From the NCBI RefSeq assembly GCF_002776525.5, contig NC_045441.1:117103210-117167209 (forward strand): a stretch of DNA of 64,000 nucleotides, read 5' to 3'. The notes below the pieces were generated by a model, which saw only the letters and a program-made list of their open reading frames with translations, had not been told where the DNA came from and made no database searches. The translations under genes were made by a program, and so were the position numbers. Shown piece after piece: positions 12,196-25,024 of the stretch (the first letter of the stretch is position 1; each line of letters starts with the position of its first letter). Source of the DNA: Piliocolobus tephrosceles. Taxonomy: Eukaryota; Chordata; Mammalia; Primates; Cercopithecidae.

Positions 12196-12929
12196 TCCAC
12201 TTATTTTTGACAGCTGGCTTAAGAGAAGTTCCTAGACTTCATTCAGAAACATTGCATGATAAAATATGTGATAACAAATCTGGGATTTTTTTCATCTTGC
12301 TATAGTAGAAAAATGACATTTTGCTGGTATTTTGGGCCTCCCGTGATTTGTCATCTCCTTTAACCCTTACTTTATTTACATACCATTTTATGCAACATAG
12401 TAACCACGCTGACACATTTAAGCTAACTTTAGTCTTCCATTTCTATCACGATTGCAATTTACAAAGCCATGAATGCAGCTTTCCTGTGGTTGGGCTTGAA
12501 AACCACAAAATGATTCACTATCCATCAGAGTGTTCAACAGCATATTATAGGTAGAAAAAATTATAGGTTATTTTGTTCTCTTGTGTAATTTTTATATCTT
12601 GCACATTCCATGGATTAGACACGTACTGTGACTTGAAAGTCTTCTCTTTGTGTTACCGGTTGTTGAATCTTGTAAGCATTTATCGGTCATCACATATTTT
12701 AACTGTGGAAGCTCTTTATGAGTACTAGTTCCTTTTTTATTGGATCTTTTGTGCATATTTGCACAGTGTAGGTGGTCATGGTATGTGGGGGCAGGCAGGG
12801 TGAAGCTGGTGGTATGGAATAGGTAAGAGGGAATTTTCTCTGCAGAGTGTTATTTATCAAGAGAGGTGGACTGCTGCTATCTGATGGTCACTTTTCTTTG
12901 TCCAGTTGTGACCTGCAAGAGAGGGTGCT
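12196..12929. other. Intron stretch, nothing recognised
   Basis: I see neither a repeat family nor coding potential. A 77-codon frame at 12321-12554 has no recognised motif. Confidence 0.55.
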
Positions 12930-13680
12930 TTTAGCTACGGTGTCAGGATCCAGCAAGGAGACAGAAAGCACGCCAGTTATTTTAACAGAGAGATCATAAT
13001 GTAAGAAATGATTCTAGATGTGGGAATACTAACAAGGTGAAAAAAAGAACCCTAAGGGTAGCATGGAGGTAATAACTACAAGATGTACCTCCTACCCTCT
13101 AAGGTTGGGGGGATAAGAAAAGAAAACATATAAAAACATTGAAATTTAGAGGGAGACTGTGAAGCTGGGGACATAGACTGCTGTTAACTGATGCTTGTGT
13201 CTCTAAGCTTGGAGACTAGGACTGGGACTCCAAGATCTTGGGACCCAGACCTCCCAGGAGTGCTGCCAGTTGATTGGTTCTTGTGAATCTGAGGAGGTGT
13301 GATAACCTATTTCTAGGAGTGTTGGGAAAACAGCAAGCTGAACTCGCTTGCTGCTACTGGAACAAGCTGCCATTGCTGGGAGGAAGAAGTTGTGCTCTGG
13401 AGCCACTGGCAGGAATAGGAAAGATCTGCCCCTTCTTCCTGTCCCAGCTCCCTCTGGCACCCCCTATTGGCAGAGCCTAAGGAAGCCAGCTGGCAAGGCA
13501 GAAACAGAGTTTGCAGGTTCCCTGCCCCAGCGTCACCAAGGAAAAGTTTAGAATGATCAGTTTTGAAACTGCATGACAATAGCTTCGTAACTGGCATAAC
13601 TACTAGATCCAACTTTTTCCTGTTTGGTGAGCTTCCCAGGGTGGGCAAGCATGTATTACGTGTTGAAATTAATTGACCTT
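12930..13680 (-). repeat. Probable old interspersed repeat, family not determined
   Basis: Segments such as CCTATTGGCAGAGCCTAAGG followed by GCCAGCTGGCAAGGCAG, and earlier CACGCCAGTTATTTTAACAG, look like a dispersed repeat module I have seen before, but I cannot name the family. The antisense frame 13313-13648 (111 codons) falls inside it and has no recognised domain. Strand is uncertain. Confidence 0.35.
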
Positions 13681-13789
13681 TTCAGGTCTAGGGGACATTG
13701 TGTGTAGTGAGTGAAAAGCCAGTGGGTAATCTGCCAGTTCTTGCTACCACAGCAACTGGGAAGCAGATGATAGAAACTGTGATGGTTTC

Positions 13790-13975
13790 TGGGGCAGACA
13801 GATCTTTGTGGGAGCTTTTTGCTCTGACATATGTGATATTGGGCATGTTATTTCTCTGGGCACCTAACTTCTCAGGTCTCTGTGAAGTAAAGCCATCATA
13901 ATTCCAGCTTTTTTTGCTATTGTGAGGATTAGAATTAATATGTTTAACGTGCAAGCACATAGCACCACTCAAATA
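13790..13975 (+). repeat. MIR, sense
   Basis: ATATGTGATATTGGGCATGTT, CTTCTCAGGTCTCTGTGAAG, TTGTGAGGATTAGAATTAAT and GTGCAAGCACATAGCACC match MIR from the core to the 3' end. Confidence 0.7.
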
Positions 13976-16900
13976 GTTAGTGGTGTTTGTTTTGTTTTTT
14001 AATGAATTGTAGAAATTTAGAGTGGTGCCAACCCTTTGTGTTCAGGGAGTTAGGGTGCCAGCAGTAGGAAAGGTAAGGGTGTCATTGTCACAATGCGATG
14101 GCGATAGGATTGACATAAAAACTTTGTTAAATAGGCACCATTTCAGTTCTTTTATGGCTGGAAGGACAAGGGTATTTAGGGTGACATTGGAAGGAGGAGA
14201 TAAAACTGTATTCTCACAGATCAAGGCATCAGTCTCACGTCCCATGTCATTCCCCACAGACGGAACAGCTGTGAACAGCAACCGCAGTTATAGATGGAGA
14301 AGTTCCCCATTCTTGCCCTCCTCCCCTCTATCCTCACCTGACTGTTCTGTGTGCTGTGACTTGCCTGCCTGTTCACTAGGTGCAACCAGCTGGAGAAAAG
14401 AACCCCAACAAATTCCTGAGTGTGGCTTCAAGTTTGTAAATGGTCCCTTCACACAGTAGGGCAAGGCAAGCTATATATATATATAATGAAATTGCTACAC
14501 CAGCTGGGTATTGCATCTACATGTCTGTGCTGTTCATAGTTCTTTTAAGTTTATTTGCCCATATTTCTCCATGGTAGTAGTGGGTGATAAATGTTGAAGT
14601 TTTCTGATTGATGTCAAGTAGACTGTACAGTAAAAGAAAGTCATCTTCCTTCTGTAAGGTTAGACTGATACCTGTCCTGAAAAGGTACAGGCCTCATTTT
14701 ACTGAATATTTATGCACAGGCTTAGAATACTTTGAATTTAGTGGGTAAAATATGTGGCACTAGGCTTGGCATCCTGATTTAGACCTTGAAGAGATGCAGC
14801 AACCAAGCAGAAACCCAGTGTCTAAAAGGGAGACCTTTCTGTGTGCACTTACATAATTCAGTCTTGTGTTTTGAAATGCACAACAATTCATTGCACAAAT
14901 ATGACTGGAAATCTGGCTCAATCGAAGGTTCCACTGGTACCGGCTAAATAATGGTGTCTATTCAGCCTCATTTTCCCTTCTGTGTTCTTCCAGGAAGAAA
15001 CTTTAATAATAATTATGTTTTTTAATATGATGAAGAAAGGAAGACATTCACAAAGAAGCATTTTTCTAACAAAATGATATTATCCTCTGAATGGGCTCAC
15101 CCGCTCCTGCTGTCTGTTACAGAGAAAATTGGTTTCCTGTTGTCAGAGATTTATTTTCTTTTCCTCCTGGTCTTTTCCCCTCTTCTATAACTGTGGGAGG
15201 GTTTGTGGCACATCCCTGTGCTGGATGGGTTTCATCTGGCTTGGTGCCTGTACTTTAAGTAACGGGGTTGTCTCTACTGAGGGCATTGGCTCTCCATTTT
15301 TAGCCTGGGTATGAACAGTAAGAAATGTGGGAGAAGATTTCTCCATTACTAGAAAACATGATCTGGGGCCAACTGGTTAATTATGAGCTTCCAATGAAAA
15401 GGAAAGTAGTGCCAGAAGGGCATAGCCAGTTGTGATATACTGGTCCCTGCTCCCACCAGTTACCGTACCGGTTTCCATTACCTTGAAAACCTTCAGGCCT
15501 ACTTTTGTCTTTGAAGGCTTCTTTCTCTCTGCTCGTTTTCCTCTACTGCTTTTAAATTCTGTCTTCTTATTTGTAGATTTTTTTAAATGTCATTTCCAAT
15601 TAAGGAATTTCCCGCTTTTAATGTTCATTCATGTTTCTAGTTGATCTTCACAACTATTAGCTAGGTAGAAAGAGGCTCTTCTACAGAGACACTAATTATA
15701 TTTTATTTCTTCTCAGCTCTGCTTGCTCATTTAAACAGCACACAAAGAGTACATATCATTCACCAAAACTTCATGCCTGTATTGCTGCAGACGAGTCTTT
15801 CCAGAACAAAAGAAGAGCTCTATGATCTTTCACTACCCTTTCCTTCTTTTCTTCCAGTTTAACCTCAAAATATACCAACCCCAGCAACCGTGTTTACTTA
15901 GGGTTAATCTCAACTTCATGAGTTTTTTTGAGGAAGCTAGTTCTTTTGATTCCAAATTAGGAAAATATTCCTCTTTATATGGTAGTTTACTATCATATTT
16001 ATTTTAGCGTTGAACTGTCACACTTGAAATATTTTTAGTGTATCAGTTCAGCTTTACTTGACCTCTGACTGGTATTATATGTGTTCTGTGAGGATTTCTG
16101 CTAACTTAGCTAATAATAAATTGAGGGTGTGTTTTTTCAGGATCATAAGTAATATAATTCATTATGTCAAACTTGTTAGGTGTAGAGAGAATAGAAAATT
16201 GTTTTAAAGTCTTAGCCAGGTCAAAAGAGAGCATAGTGATTATTTGGATTTTGTAAATTCGGGTTTTCTCTAACATTAGACACAGGCTGCCCAGAGTAGT
16301 ACTTTTTCATTAGCGATTACAAAGGGTCTAGGTTTTGCAGTTGTACAAGGAGATATCTAGTTAAATTTTTATAATTTTTATTCATTAACGGACTTATCTT
16401 TGTATAGTATAAAATCATATTTAGTAATAGTAGCCAGAAGGTTGAGGAACAGTTTGTATTCAACTAGTGTAGTATGAGCACCCTTCATTCTATGCATTTG
16501 CTAACGATGGTATGAAGCTGCAGTGATACAGCTGCCCCCGCTTTAAAGTTCACTTTGAGACTTACTAACCAGATTTATTAAATCCCATAATCACAAGAAA
16601 TAGAGTTTGAGTTGTCAAAAATAAATTTTTTAGATAGGTCTTTCTGAATTCTCCATTATATTCCCTCAGTATTTTGATATTTCTAGGAATGTGGCACTAT
16701 GCTGGGCACTTTCTAGGTACCATGAACAGCTTTTTTCCTCTTTCATGGATCTTCCCTCATGTAGTCTGGCAGAGACTCTAAGACCTGTATGAAGTAATTA
16801 AATTACAATAATACAAGGCAGAAAGTGATTAGTGCTGTAACTTTGGCTTATCTCATCTTCTGTCCCTTGACATTTTTGCTCTTGTTAACATCCATGTTAG

Positions 16901-17118
16901 ATGCCGTAAAACTTAGCTAAGTAGCTTTGCTTCTTAGCAGCAGTAAAAGTATAGATTTGGTTTTCTCACGGAGTTTATATTTGCCAAAATGTTCCTTGAG
17001 TGTGAACTTAGACTTGCCTTAATTTGTACTAATTAGCCTGTTTCTGATTTTTTACAGTTTTGAAATAATTTTGCTTGGTTTTCACCACAAAGTCATAAGT
17101 AAGTCCAGATAAGTTTTA
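13976..17118. other. Intron stretch, mostly unique
   Basis: Contains a (TA)7 run at 14472-14485 and the longest open frame of the window (14022-14459, + strand, 145 codons). Its translation shows no motif I know, has no supporting splice or promoter context, and is treated as chance. Confidence 0.55.
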
Positions 17119-17452
17119 TTTTGCTGAGTCTTTTTTTTTTTTCTTTTTTTCTTTTTTTTGCTATGGAGTCTCAGTCTGTCACCCAGGCTGGAGTGCATTG
17201 GCATGATCTCAGCTCACCCCATCCTCCACCTCCTGGGTTCAAGCGATTCTCCTATCTCAGCCTCCCATGTAGCTGGGATTACACATGCATGCCACCATGC
17301 TGGGCTAGTTTGTATTTTTAGTAGAGACAGGGTTTCACCGTGTTGGTCAGGCTGGTCTTGAACTCCTGACCTCAGGTGATCCACCCACCTCAGCCTCCCA
17401 ATAGGTGCTGGGATTACAGGCATGAGCCACCGTGCCTGGGCTGTTTTGCTGA
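17119..17452 (-). mobile_element. Alu (AluS-like), antisense, with target-site duplication
   Basis: TTTTGCTGA at 17119-17127 and 17444-17452 flanks a poly-T-led element with CAGTCTGTCACCCAGGCTGG, TTTTTAGTAGAGACAGGG and a terminal CCACCGTGCCTGGGC. Confidence 0.95.
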
Positions 17453-19001
17453 TTCTTAAGAGGAAACCGAGGCAAGCCACCAAGTAGGAGGCCAGTGGTT
17501 GGGCCACAATCACTGTCAAGAGCCCAATAGATCAGCATCAAGCTGCTGCTCTTAGTCATTTGGTTGCCATGAAATATTCAGGGAACGTTTGATTTCAAGG
17601 TCGAGGGCAACTCTTTTCCTCATTGCCTTCCGGAGAACTGAACTCAAGCCTTGTTCTCTTGAAGAATTTGATGCCCTTTCTGCCTCATTATCCCAGGCTT
17701 ACTGGCTGAATCCTCACTGTTCCTCTAGAAAAAGTAGCACAGACTTCATTCCCTCTTGGAGCAGAGTTTTACTTTCAGAGCACTTCGAGGGTGGGAGATG
17801 TTTGTGTCCGGTTACATGTTGAAAGCCATGCCTGCACAGGGAGAGGAAGATGAGGCAGGACCCCAGCATCTTTTTTGTTTTCAATTTTCTTCAGTGGGTG
17901 TGGGAGCCACTTTGCGGCTGGTGGCCCACCTTCTTGTGAGCCTTCATGTCCTTTCACATTTAGGTTTGTGAGGGGCGATGCTGTTCTTTTATTTCACCTT
18001 CCCCTCCCCCCCACCTTGTAGTAGTATTTGTAGCTAAGTGAAGGCACCACATATGGTTTGCTACTTGGATAATTGTTTGGGAGCCCCTGGAGCCTTTAAG
18101 CTATTTAAAGTCCTGACAGGGTCTTGGGGGAACAAAGACTTCATGCTTGGCTCCTGTTATTTCCTCCCTATCCTTCTCTCTGTCCTCTTTCCTCTCTCAT
18201 CCTTACTGTGTATGAGCAGTAAATAGCAAGTGCTTCTGAAATACTCTTAGTTGGCTAATGTCATTGAGTAGAAGAACACTCTTTAGAGGCCGATTTTTTT
18301 TCTTACGTGATGGTCTTGAAAATGGTACCTTAATTTCAGGATGTGCAGGTTCCTGTGGTTATAATCATATACTGTGCACTGGAGATAACAGGTCAGTCTC
18401 TTTAAGGACATGAGGCTGCCTAAATTTGCTTTACTTCTTCCCACTTTTGGTCCTGTGAAATGCTGCTTCTCCTACTGGCAAGTTGCCAGGAGACATCTGT
18501 AACCAGGACTGTTTCTTAGAATTGCCACTGCCTCTTCTTTTCTGCTATCACCGTGGCTAGTGTGGGTCCAGACCCCTGGGTGGCTTTGTGGACTTGGGCA
18601 GGAAAGGAGACAAGACGTGCCTACTCTTGCCATTCCTGTCATGGCCAGGTTGGTTGGATTCTCAGATCCCACACCCAGGCTTCCAGTAGCTATAACTAAG
18701 GAATATTTGGAAATTTTGTTTCGTCACTGTTACTACAATGTTTCTTGGTGTCTTGTTTGTATAAAAGTTGGAGGGGTATTGAATTCTCCCATTGTTATTA
18801 ACCTGCTTACTTTTTCTTTTATTTTTATTGAACTATTTTAGCATTAATCAAGTTCCCCAGGGTGGCTTTCGGCCTTTAATAAAACTCTAACCTCCTCTTT
18901 GTTTTATTGCCTTTGATTTAAAAGTCATGGGGCCAAGTGCCTAAAATATAGACATTTTTGTGGCCCAGAGACCTCCTTGCTACTTATTTAAAAATTCATG
19001 T
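17453..19001. other. Intron stretch, nothing recognised
   Basis: Unique-looking sequence. The only simple feature is a C-rich run near 18001-18015. Several 60-90-codon frames occur on both strands without homology. Confidence 0.55.
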
Positions 19002-19300
19002 GGCCAGATGCAGTGGCTCATGCCTATAATCCTAGCTCTTTGAAAGGCTGAGGCGGGAGGATGACTTGAACCCAGGAATTTGATATCAGCCCTGGTAACA
19101 CAGCAAGACCCTGTCTCTACAAAAATTTAAAATAATTAGCTGGGTGTGGTGGTGCATACCTATAGTCCCAGCTACTTGGGAGGCTGAGGTGGAAGGATCA
19201 TGTGAGCCTGGAACGTCAAGGCTGCAGTGAGCCCTTGTCACGCCATTGCACCAGGAGCAACAACATAGCGAGACTGTGTTAAAGAACAAAAATTAAAAAG
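19002..19300 (+). mobile_element. Alu (AluJ-like), sense
   Basis: Begins GGCCAGATGCAGTGGCTCAT, has the middle A-rich linker (ACAAAAATTTAAAATAATTAG) and the right monomer, and ends in an A-rich tail. The GGATGACTTGAACCCAGGAA variant fits an old AluJ. Confidence 0.93.
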
Positions 19301-19479
19301 CACATTTGTGGGAATCACACCAGAACTACTGAATCAGATTATCTGGTGTGGGCTTGATAGTCTGCAGGGTTATAAGCTCCCATGAGATTCTTAGGCACAC
19401 TGAAACCTGACAACCACCGACAGGTGGTGATTGTCTTTTGGCAGTCAAAAACCAAGAGCTGTAGTGCCTGGCTCACAAG

Positions 19480-19645
19480 CCATGAGCCTCTGGGGTACCT
19501 GGGATCAAAATCCCAGCTTTGCCATTACTAGTTATGTGACATCAGGCAAATTACTTAAACTGTAAGCCTTAATTGCCTTCTGATAGAAGGGGGATCATGA
19601 TCTTTACCAGGTAGGACTGCTATTAGCATTAAGCCTATTTGATAG
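19480..19645 (+). repeat. MIR, sense
   Basis: Shows the MIR core in order: AATCCCAGCTTTGCCATTAC, TAGTTATGTGACATCAGGCAA, ATTACTTAAACTGTAAGCC, TGATAGAAGGGGGATCATGA. Confidence 0.85.
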
Positions 19646-20919
19646 GGTTATCTATAACTATTATTATTCTTTAAGTTCTGGTGCTTTTCACACGTGCTAA
19701 TAGAGCCTTAAAGATGGGATCAGCAGAATCAAATAGGGTTGTCAGAAAGATTGAGAAATTGGAGGGTCCTACACAAGCAATGAAACACTTAAGGGAGGTA
19801 GTTATCTTCATAATCACCTCCTTCTAACCTCACACCTGTACACTCATGTAGATTCCAGTGTTTTTAAAAGTTTGATTTCCGTTTCTATTGTTTTCTATTT
19901 CTCTCTGCTTCCTGGAAGATATGCTAAATATATTGCATTGCTGTGAATTTGACACTTGCTCAGATCATGTCTCTGTTATAGACTGTATTTACTTTTAAGA
20001 GGTATTTTGAGTGGAGAGAATGAAATAGAGCTGGTTGGAAATAAAGCTGCTTTTTCTTTGAAACAACACTTGAGGTGTTTGGATCTGTGAGGCTTCTGTG
20101 TATGGTCCTTTAGGAATAGTTAGGTACCTTAGGAAGATAAAAGATACCTTCCATTCTGCCAAGGTGGTTACAATTTTAAACCTTCCTCCCGCTGCTAGCT
20201 TGTAGCTTCTAGTTATCAGACCTGCCTTTTATAGAAATGTGCTACTCTATGTGTTAAGGACCATAAAACAGTGGCTATCCCTGTGTGTTCTGTCTCCTGG
20301 ATGCCAAGGGAATTGAAAGGTCCTTAATTGTAAATATGCCCAGGGCATGTGGTAATGCTCCTATTTTAAGTTATAATTGAAATGGAAATTGCAGCCTTTG
20401 TTTGTTAAAATAGCATGTGTGGCAGGGCAACTGGGACTGGTCCATTATTTACTGTTTGAAATCTTATCCATTTTAATCTGATCATGTCTGTAGTTCTTAT
20501 TTTAATTCAACAATCAGTTTTAAGATCGTCATGGAGTATAATTCCTCTTGGGCACATTAATTCATATATTATAGTTGAGTCTCCTTTTAAAAATAAAAAT
20601 CAAACTTGATTTTGATCCTGTCTATAGAACATTTGTAGTTAAATTATTTCCACTGCCTCACAGAAGGATATATCTGTGGAAGAGTATCCTTTTTTTTGAG
20701 GAAATAAATGGAATTTAGTGCATTTCTTATGAGGAAAAGAATGGCCAGTTATTCTGCTGAAGAGAGGAATAAAAGCATGAAATATTGGGAGAAATGGGAA
20801 AGGGTGATCAAAGAAGCTTTGGAGATTTTCTCTCCCCTCAACACTTTTGTCTTAAAAAAGAAATCTAAGTTTATAGAATAACATAACAAACATCTGGGTT
20901 CCTTTTTCAGCCTTGATAT
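19646..20919. other. Intron stretch, nothing recognised
   Basis: I see no repeat with clear family motifs and no coding signal. The antisense frame 20852-21055 overlaps the L1 remnant that follows. Confidence 0.5.
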
Positions 20920-21690
20920 TCTTCCCTGTGTGCTTCAGAGCCTTGTATTTTTCCTTTTTACTGTTGTGTATTACAGACACAGTTGAAAGTCCCTGTGTAC
21001 TTGTCCTCAACCCCATTTTTTCCCCTTCTCCTTTTCTCTTTCTCTCCCCACCCATTCCACATCAGTAACTATTGTGCATTTTTATTCTTTTGCTGCTTAC
21101 ATAGCTCTATGAATAATATACTATTGTTTGTATCTGTTTTTAGTCTCCTTTTATATGGGATTTTACTGTATCAGTCTACAACTTGCTTTTCCAGCTCAAT
21201 TTTGTTTTTTTTAATCTGTCCATTTGCTGTGTTGCTCTAAATCAGCAAAACTACTGTGTATTCCATTGCTTGACTATACTATATCCAGTGTTAATATGGA
21301 TGTTGTTACACTTGTCTTGCACATACGAGAATTTTCTGGGGCATGTACCTACCTTAAGTAGCATTTCGTAGTTAGAGGTATGTGTGTTACCACCTTTAAC
21401 CAAACAGTGCCACATAGCACCATACCAAAGTATTTAAACTTTTTATAGTCCCATCAGTGGTTAAGGGGCATTCCTGTCTCCCCACATTCTTTAAAATATT
21501 TGCCAATATGATAGAGGTACTGTATCTCAATTTACATTTTTCTGACAATTATCAAGTTATACTTTTTTGCATACTTAATGTGTACTTGGAATTCTTTAGT
21601 GAAATACCTGTTTATATCCTTTGCCAATTCATCTGTGGGTTTATTTCTCTTTTTCTTATTGTTAGTTATTTACTGAGTAAATCAAAGTAA
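20920..21690 (-). repeat. L1-type LINE remnant, antisense
   Basis: Reads as the reverse complement of an old L1 3' region: GTCCCATCAGTGG (target-like motif), CCCACATTCTTTAAAATATTTGCC, TTTTTCTGACAATTATCAAG and CCTTTGCCAATTCATCTG in order. Subfamily not determined. Confidence 0.6.
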
Positions 21691-22010
21691 TCAGAAGAGA
21701 ACCCCCACCAGCTCTGAGTACCACATCTGTCCGCCCACCTACTGGAATCTGCATCCATCCATACACCTGCAGATGAACTACTGGTGCTCTGTGGAAAGCC
21801 ATTCTGTCCATGGCATGGACATTGCTTTAGCAGTTCTCTTCTCTCTCTTCTTTGCTCACCACTAGACCATTGCCTGTTATTTCTCCAATCTGAAATCAAA
21901 AACAAAATCCTTATCTTCGCTCTGCCGCTTCCCTGCCAGGGAAGACGCATGCCACCATAGTCTCTTCGTACTCCTTCATGACACAGCTTTTGAAAGGACT
22001 GTATATACAG
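21691..22010 (+). repeat. L2 LINE, part 1 (before the MER2 insertion)
   Basis: A pyrimidine-rich + strand stretch (TTCTCCAATCTGAAATCAAA, CTTCGTACTCCTTCATGACA) that appears to continue, past a MER2 insertion, into the L2 reverse-transcriptase region at 22600. Continuity is inferred. Confidence 0.5.
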
Positions 22011-22535
22011 TTGACCCTTGAATAGTGTGGGATTTAGGAGTGGCAGCCTCCACATGGTCAAAAATTCATATATAGAACTTTTTTCTTTTTTTGAGAGGGA
22101 GTCTCCCTCTGTCGCCCAGGCTGGAGTGCAGTGGGTGCTATCTCAGCTCACTGCAGGCTCCGCCTCCCGGGTTCACACCATTCTCCTGCCTCGGCCTCCT
22201 GAGTAGCTGGGACTACAGGCACCCACCACCACGCCCAGCTAATTTTGTATTTTTAGTAGAGACAGGGTTTCACCATGTTAGCCAGGATGGTCTCGATCTC
22301 CTGACCTCGTGATCTACCTGCCTTGGCCTCCCGAAGTTCTGGGATTACAGGTGTGAGCCACTGCGCCCAGCCCTAGAACTTTTTATTCCCCCCAGAATTC
22401 AACTATTAATTGCCTACTGTTGACCAGAACAGGAGAGGTTGGTCTTGCTGTCACAGGAATGGCAGGGGCAGGAGGAAATCCACATATAAGTGGACCTGCA
22501 CAGTTTAAACCCATGTCATTCAAGGATCAACTATT
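22011..22535 (+). mobile_element. MER2-type Tigger DNA transposon, split by an Alu
   Basis: The left terminus CAGTTGACCCTTGAATAGTG and the right terminus ATTCAAGGATCAACTA are inverted-repeat ends of a MER2/Tigger element, with TA flanking. Non-autonomous: no transposase is encoded. An AluY-like copy (22085-22372) interrupts it. Confidence 0.8.
22073..22384 (-). mobile_element. Alu (AluY-like), antisense, with target-site duplication
   Basis: TAGAACTTTTT flanks the element on both sides (from 22073 and from 22374). Internal CTCCGCCTCCCGGGTTCAC and GTTAGCCAGGATGGTCTCGAT are young-Alu variants. It lies within MER2. Confidence 0.95.
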
Positions 22536-22599
22536 CTTGCTGTCCTCAGGTTTTTTTCTTACCATTCTCTTGTGCACCCATTTGTAGTTTCACCCAGGC

Positions 22600-23645
22600 T
22601 TGTACCCCTAGTGCTCTACCAAAACTATCCTCATCAAACTACCAATGACCCACACTTAGCTAGATCCAAAGTGCAAATCTTACTTCCCATTTTGCTTGCC
22701 TTAGTTTGTGGCATTTGACACAGTTGATGATTCCTTCTTGTCCATTTGTTTTCATTTCTTGGATTCCAGAACACAGCATTCTGGTATTTTCCTCCCGCCC
22801 TGCTTACTGGTTGCTCATTCTCAGTCTCCTGTTGCATATTCATGACCTTTTAATGTTAGAAGATACTACCTATATGCCAACAACTCCCAAACATGTTTTG
22901 CTGGTTCAGACCAAACTCCGTGTTTGTATACCCAACTGCCCATTCAACATCTCCACTCAGGTATCTAATAGCTGAAGCTTAGCACGTCTCCTGGTCTTAC
23001 CCTTCTCCCTTCATCTATTCTACTGGTGATCCTCCCCATTTTATTTCATGACCCCAGCCATCTTTCCATTTGCTCAGATAAAAAAGGAGTCATTCTTGAT
23101 TCCTCCTTTTCTTTCATTCCTAACGTTCCATCTGTCTTCTTTCAGAATGTTTCCAGTTCTGACCACTTCTTGCCTTCCTCACTGCTGCTGCCTTGATGTA
23201 ATCTCCCATGATTTCCTGCCCAGATTACTATCATAATCTCCTAATTTGTCTCCTCTGCTCCATCCTTTTCTTGTCACAGTGTCTGTTCTCAACACAAAGG
23301 GCAAAATAATTCTTTCAAATGTGAAGTCAGCTCTGTGTCTTCATCTCCTGCTGCCTCCCCCTCCTGCATTCTGCTCTAGCTGCAGTGGTAGTGCCTTTGT
23401 TGCTAACATGCATTGGCTGTTATCTTTGCCTTTCTTCGGATGACTGGGCATCCCATACCTCTTTGAGTTTTTGATAAAATGTAATCTTAGTGAGGCCTGC
23501 CCTGATCTCATTAAAGCTGTGGCCCTGCACCCCTGTTCTCTCTCCTGCTCTCCATGTTCTTTCTTCCATTTCACTTATCCCCACTGTCAGTGCTTTCTTT
23601 GACTTTTCACTTCATTCATTATGTCCTTTTGGTACGGAACTTTTA
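22600..23645 (+). repeat. L2 LINE, reverse-transcriptase and 3' region
   Basis: Motifs in L2 order: TTTGACACAGTTGATGATTCC (reverse-transcriptase region), ATATGCCAACAACTCCCAAA, GCCCATTCAACATCTCCACT, GATAAAAAAGGAGTCATTCTTG, AATGTGAAGTCAGCTC, TCTTAGTGAGGCCTGCCCTG. Frame is broken by stops, so it is a fossil. About 1 kb, the best preserved L2 in the window. Confidence 0.85.
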
Positions 23646-23689
23646 AAATTTTAATGAAGCCACACGTTACAACCTTTTTTTAAATATAT

Positions 23690-23800
23690 AATTTGTGACT
23701 TAAATTTTTTTTGTTTTTTACACTTTAAAAAATGCGATCAAATATACATAAAAAATTTACCATCTTCACCATTTTGAGTGTATATCAGTGGTAATAAATT
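23690..23800 (-). repeat. L1 3' end fragment, antisense
   Basis: TATACATAAAAAATTTACC followed by ATCTTCACCATTTTGAGTG repeats the L1 3'-end order also seen at 11995-12195. Confidence 0.55.
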
Positions 23801-24849
23801 TATATTCTTTTTTCTGCCTTCATTTCTCCCTCATTTATAAAAATCCTGCAGTATCCCAAGGTCATTTAGTTTTGTGGGTACAATGTTTAAGAATGGGCTA
23901 GGTAAAATTAGGCCTGAATGGGAGTTGTGAATAAGGACTTGATTCAAGTTCTCTTTCGTTCCCTCCTAATGGACATTGACCAGACTCCCAATTTTGGCAA
24001 CCAGCCAAAAATACCTTCCTGAAAAAATGGTAGCTATATCTTCAGATGCTGAGATGTGGGTATTGGGCCTCCTTCCCGAACTGGTAAGAGGTACAGATGA
24101 CTGACGTTACCTCTTCCATCTCTAATGTGAGTCATTGCAGGGCCTACATGCAATGTCATTTCTCAGGATGAACAGTGATTACAGCACCTATTGGTTTGTA
24201 TATTATCCGCCCACGAGTTTATAAAGCAAGCACTTTTTCCTATTTTTATTTTTTAAAAAATGTTTCCATGTAAATTAGAATCTAAACTAGACAGTTCTTT
24301 TTAAGCAGGTAAGATTCAGCTAAAGTCCTGTTTTCTGAGAATACATTCCATACCTCAGTTGCCTCTTGGAGATTTCAAATGCTTTTATATACCTGGTAAT
24401 TTGCAGGAATTGCTTTTATTTTGTGGTTTCTCAGGGACTTCTAATATCTCTCTTGTAAGATGTCTGCAGATGTCAATAACTACTAGCTCTGAGGGGTTAG
24501 AGTAACAAGATCATTCTGTGGTATCTTGTTTTCTGCTTGTGCTATTAGTTCTTTCTAGCTTCATGAGAGACATATAATCAGACTCTGAAGGTGCCCTGTT
24601 TCTTGTTGGGGTGTTTGTTGATACACTCTTTATTTTCCTTCATTCTTTTGAGGGTATTTTATCCTGTGAAGTGTCTTAAAAGCAAGATTCTTATTTAGAC
24701 AGCCATTTTCAAACATTTAGTTGTACCTCATCCCATAATCTTCATTTGAAGTCGCATTGGAACAGTGTTTCTTACCTTTTATTCCTAGTTTTGGAATTAC
24801 AGCCAACTGACATTCCCGTCTATCTCTATGCTGTTTCAGAATATGTAGG
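23801..24849. other. Intron stretch, nothing recognised
   Basis: Mixed-composition unique-looking sequence with no family motif, splice-flanked open frame or simple repeat of note. Confidence 0.5.
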
Positions 24850-24983
24850 GAGACAGGTGTAGTGGCACATGCCTGTAGTCCTAGCCCCTCAGGAGGCTGA
24901 GGTGGGAGGACTGCCTGAAGCCAGAAGTTCAAGACTAGCCTGAGGAACATAGTAAGACCCTATATCTTTAAAAAAAAAAAAAC
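24850..24983 (+). mobile_element. Alu monomer (FLAM-like), sense
   Basis: About 130 bp: ACAGGTGTAGTGGCACATGC, GGAGGCTGAGGTGGGAGGAC, then AGACTAGCCTGAGGAACATAG, AAGACCC and an A13 tail. There is one monomer only, with no second half, consistent with a fossil or free left monomer. Confidence 0.75.
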
Positions 24984-24984
24984 C

Positions 24985-24986
<2 letters not shown>

Positions 24987-25024
<38 letters not shown>

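Noticed and set aside
13313..13648. 111-codon antisense open frame with Ser-rich and Leu-rich stretches
   Set aside because: Falls in a probable old repeat segment. No start context or homology.
14022..14459. 145-codon open frame on the + strand, the longest in the window
   Set aside because: No recognised domain, no splice, promoter or poly(A) context. A frame of this size is expected by chance in 64 kb.
22600..23645. Reverse-transcriptase-like coding remnant
   Set aside because: Kept as an L2 fossil only. Multiple stops and frameshifts, no intact protein.
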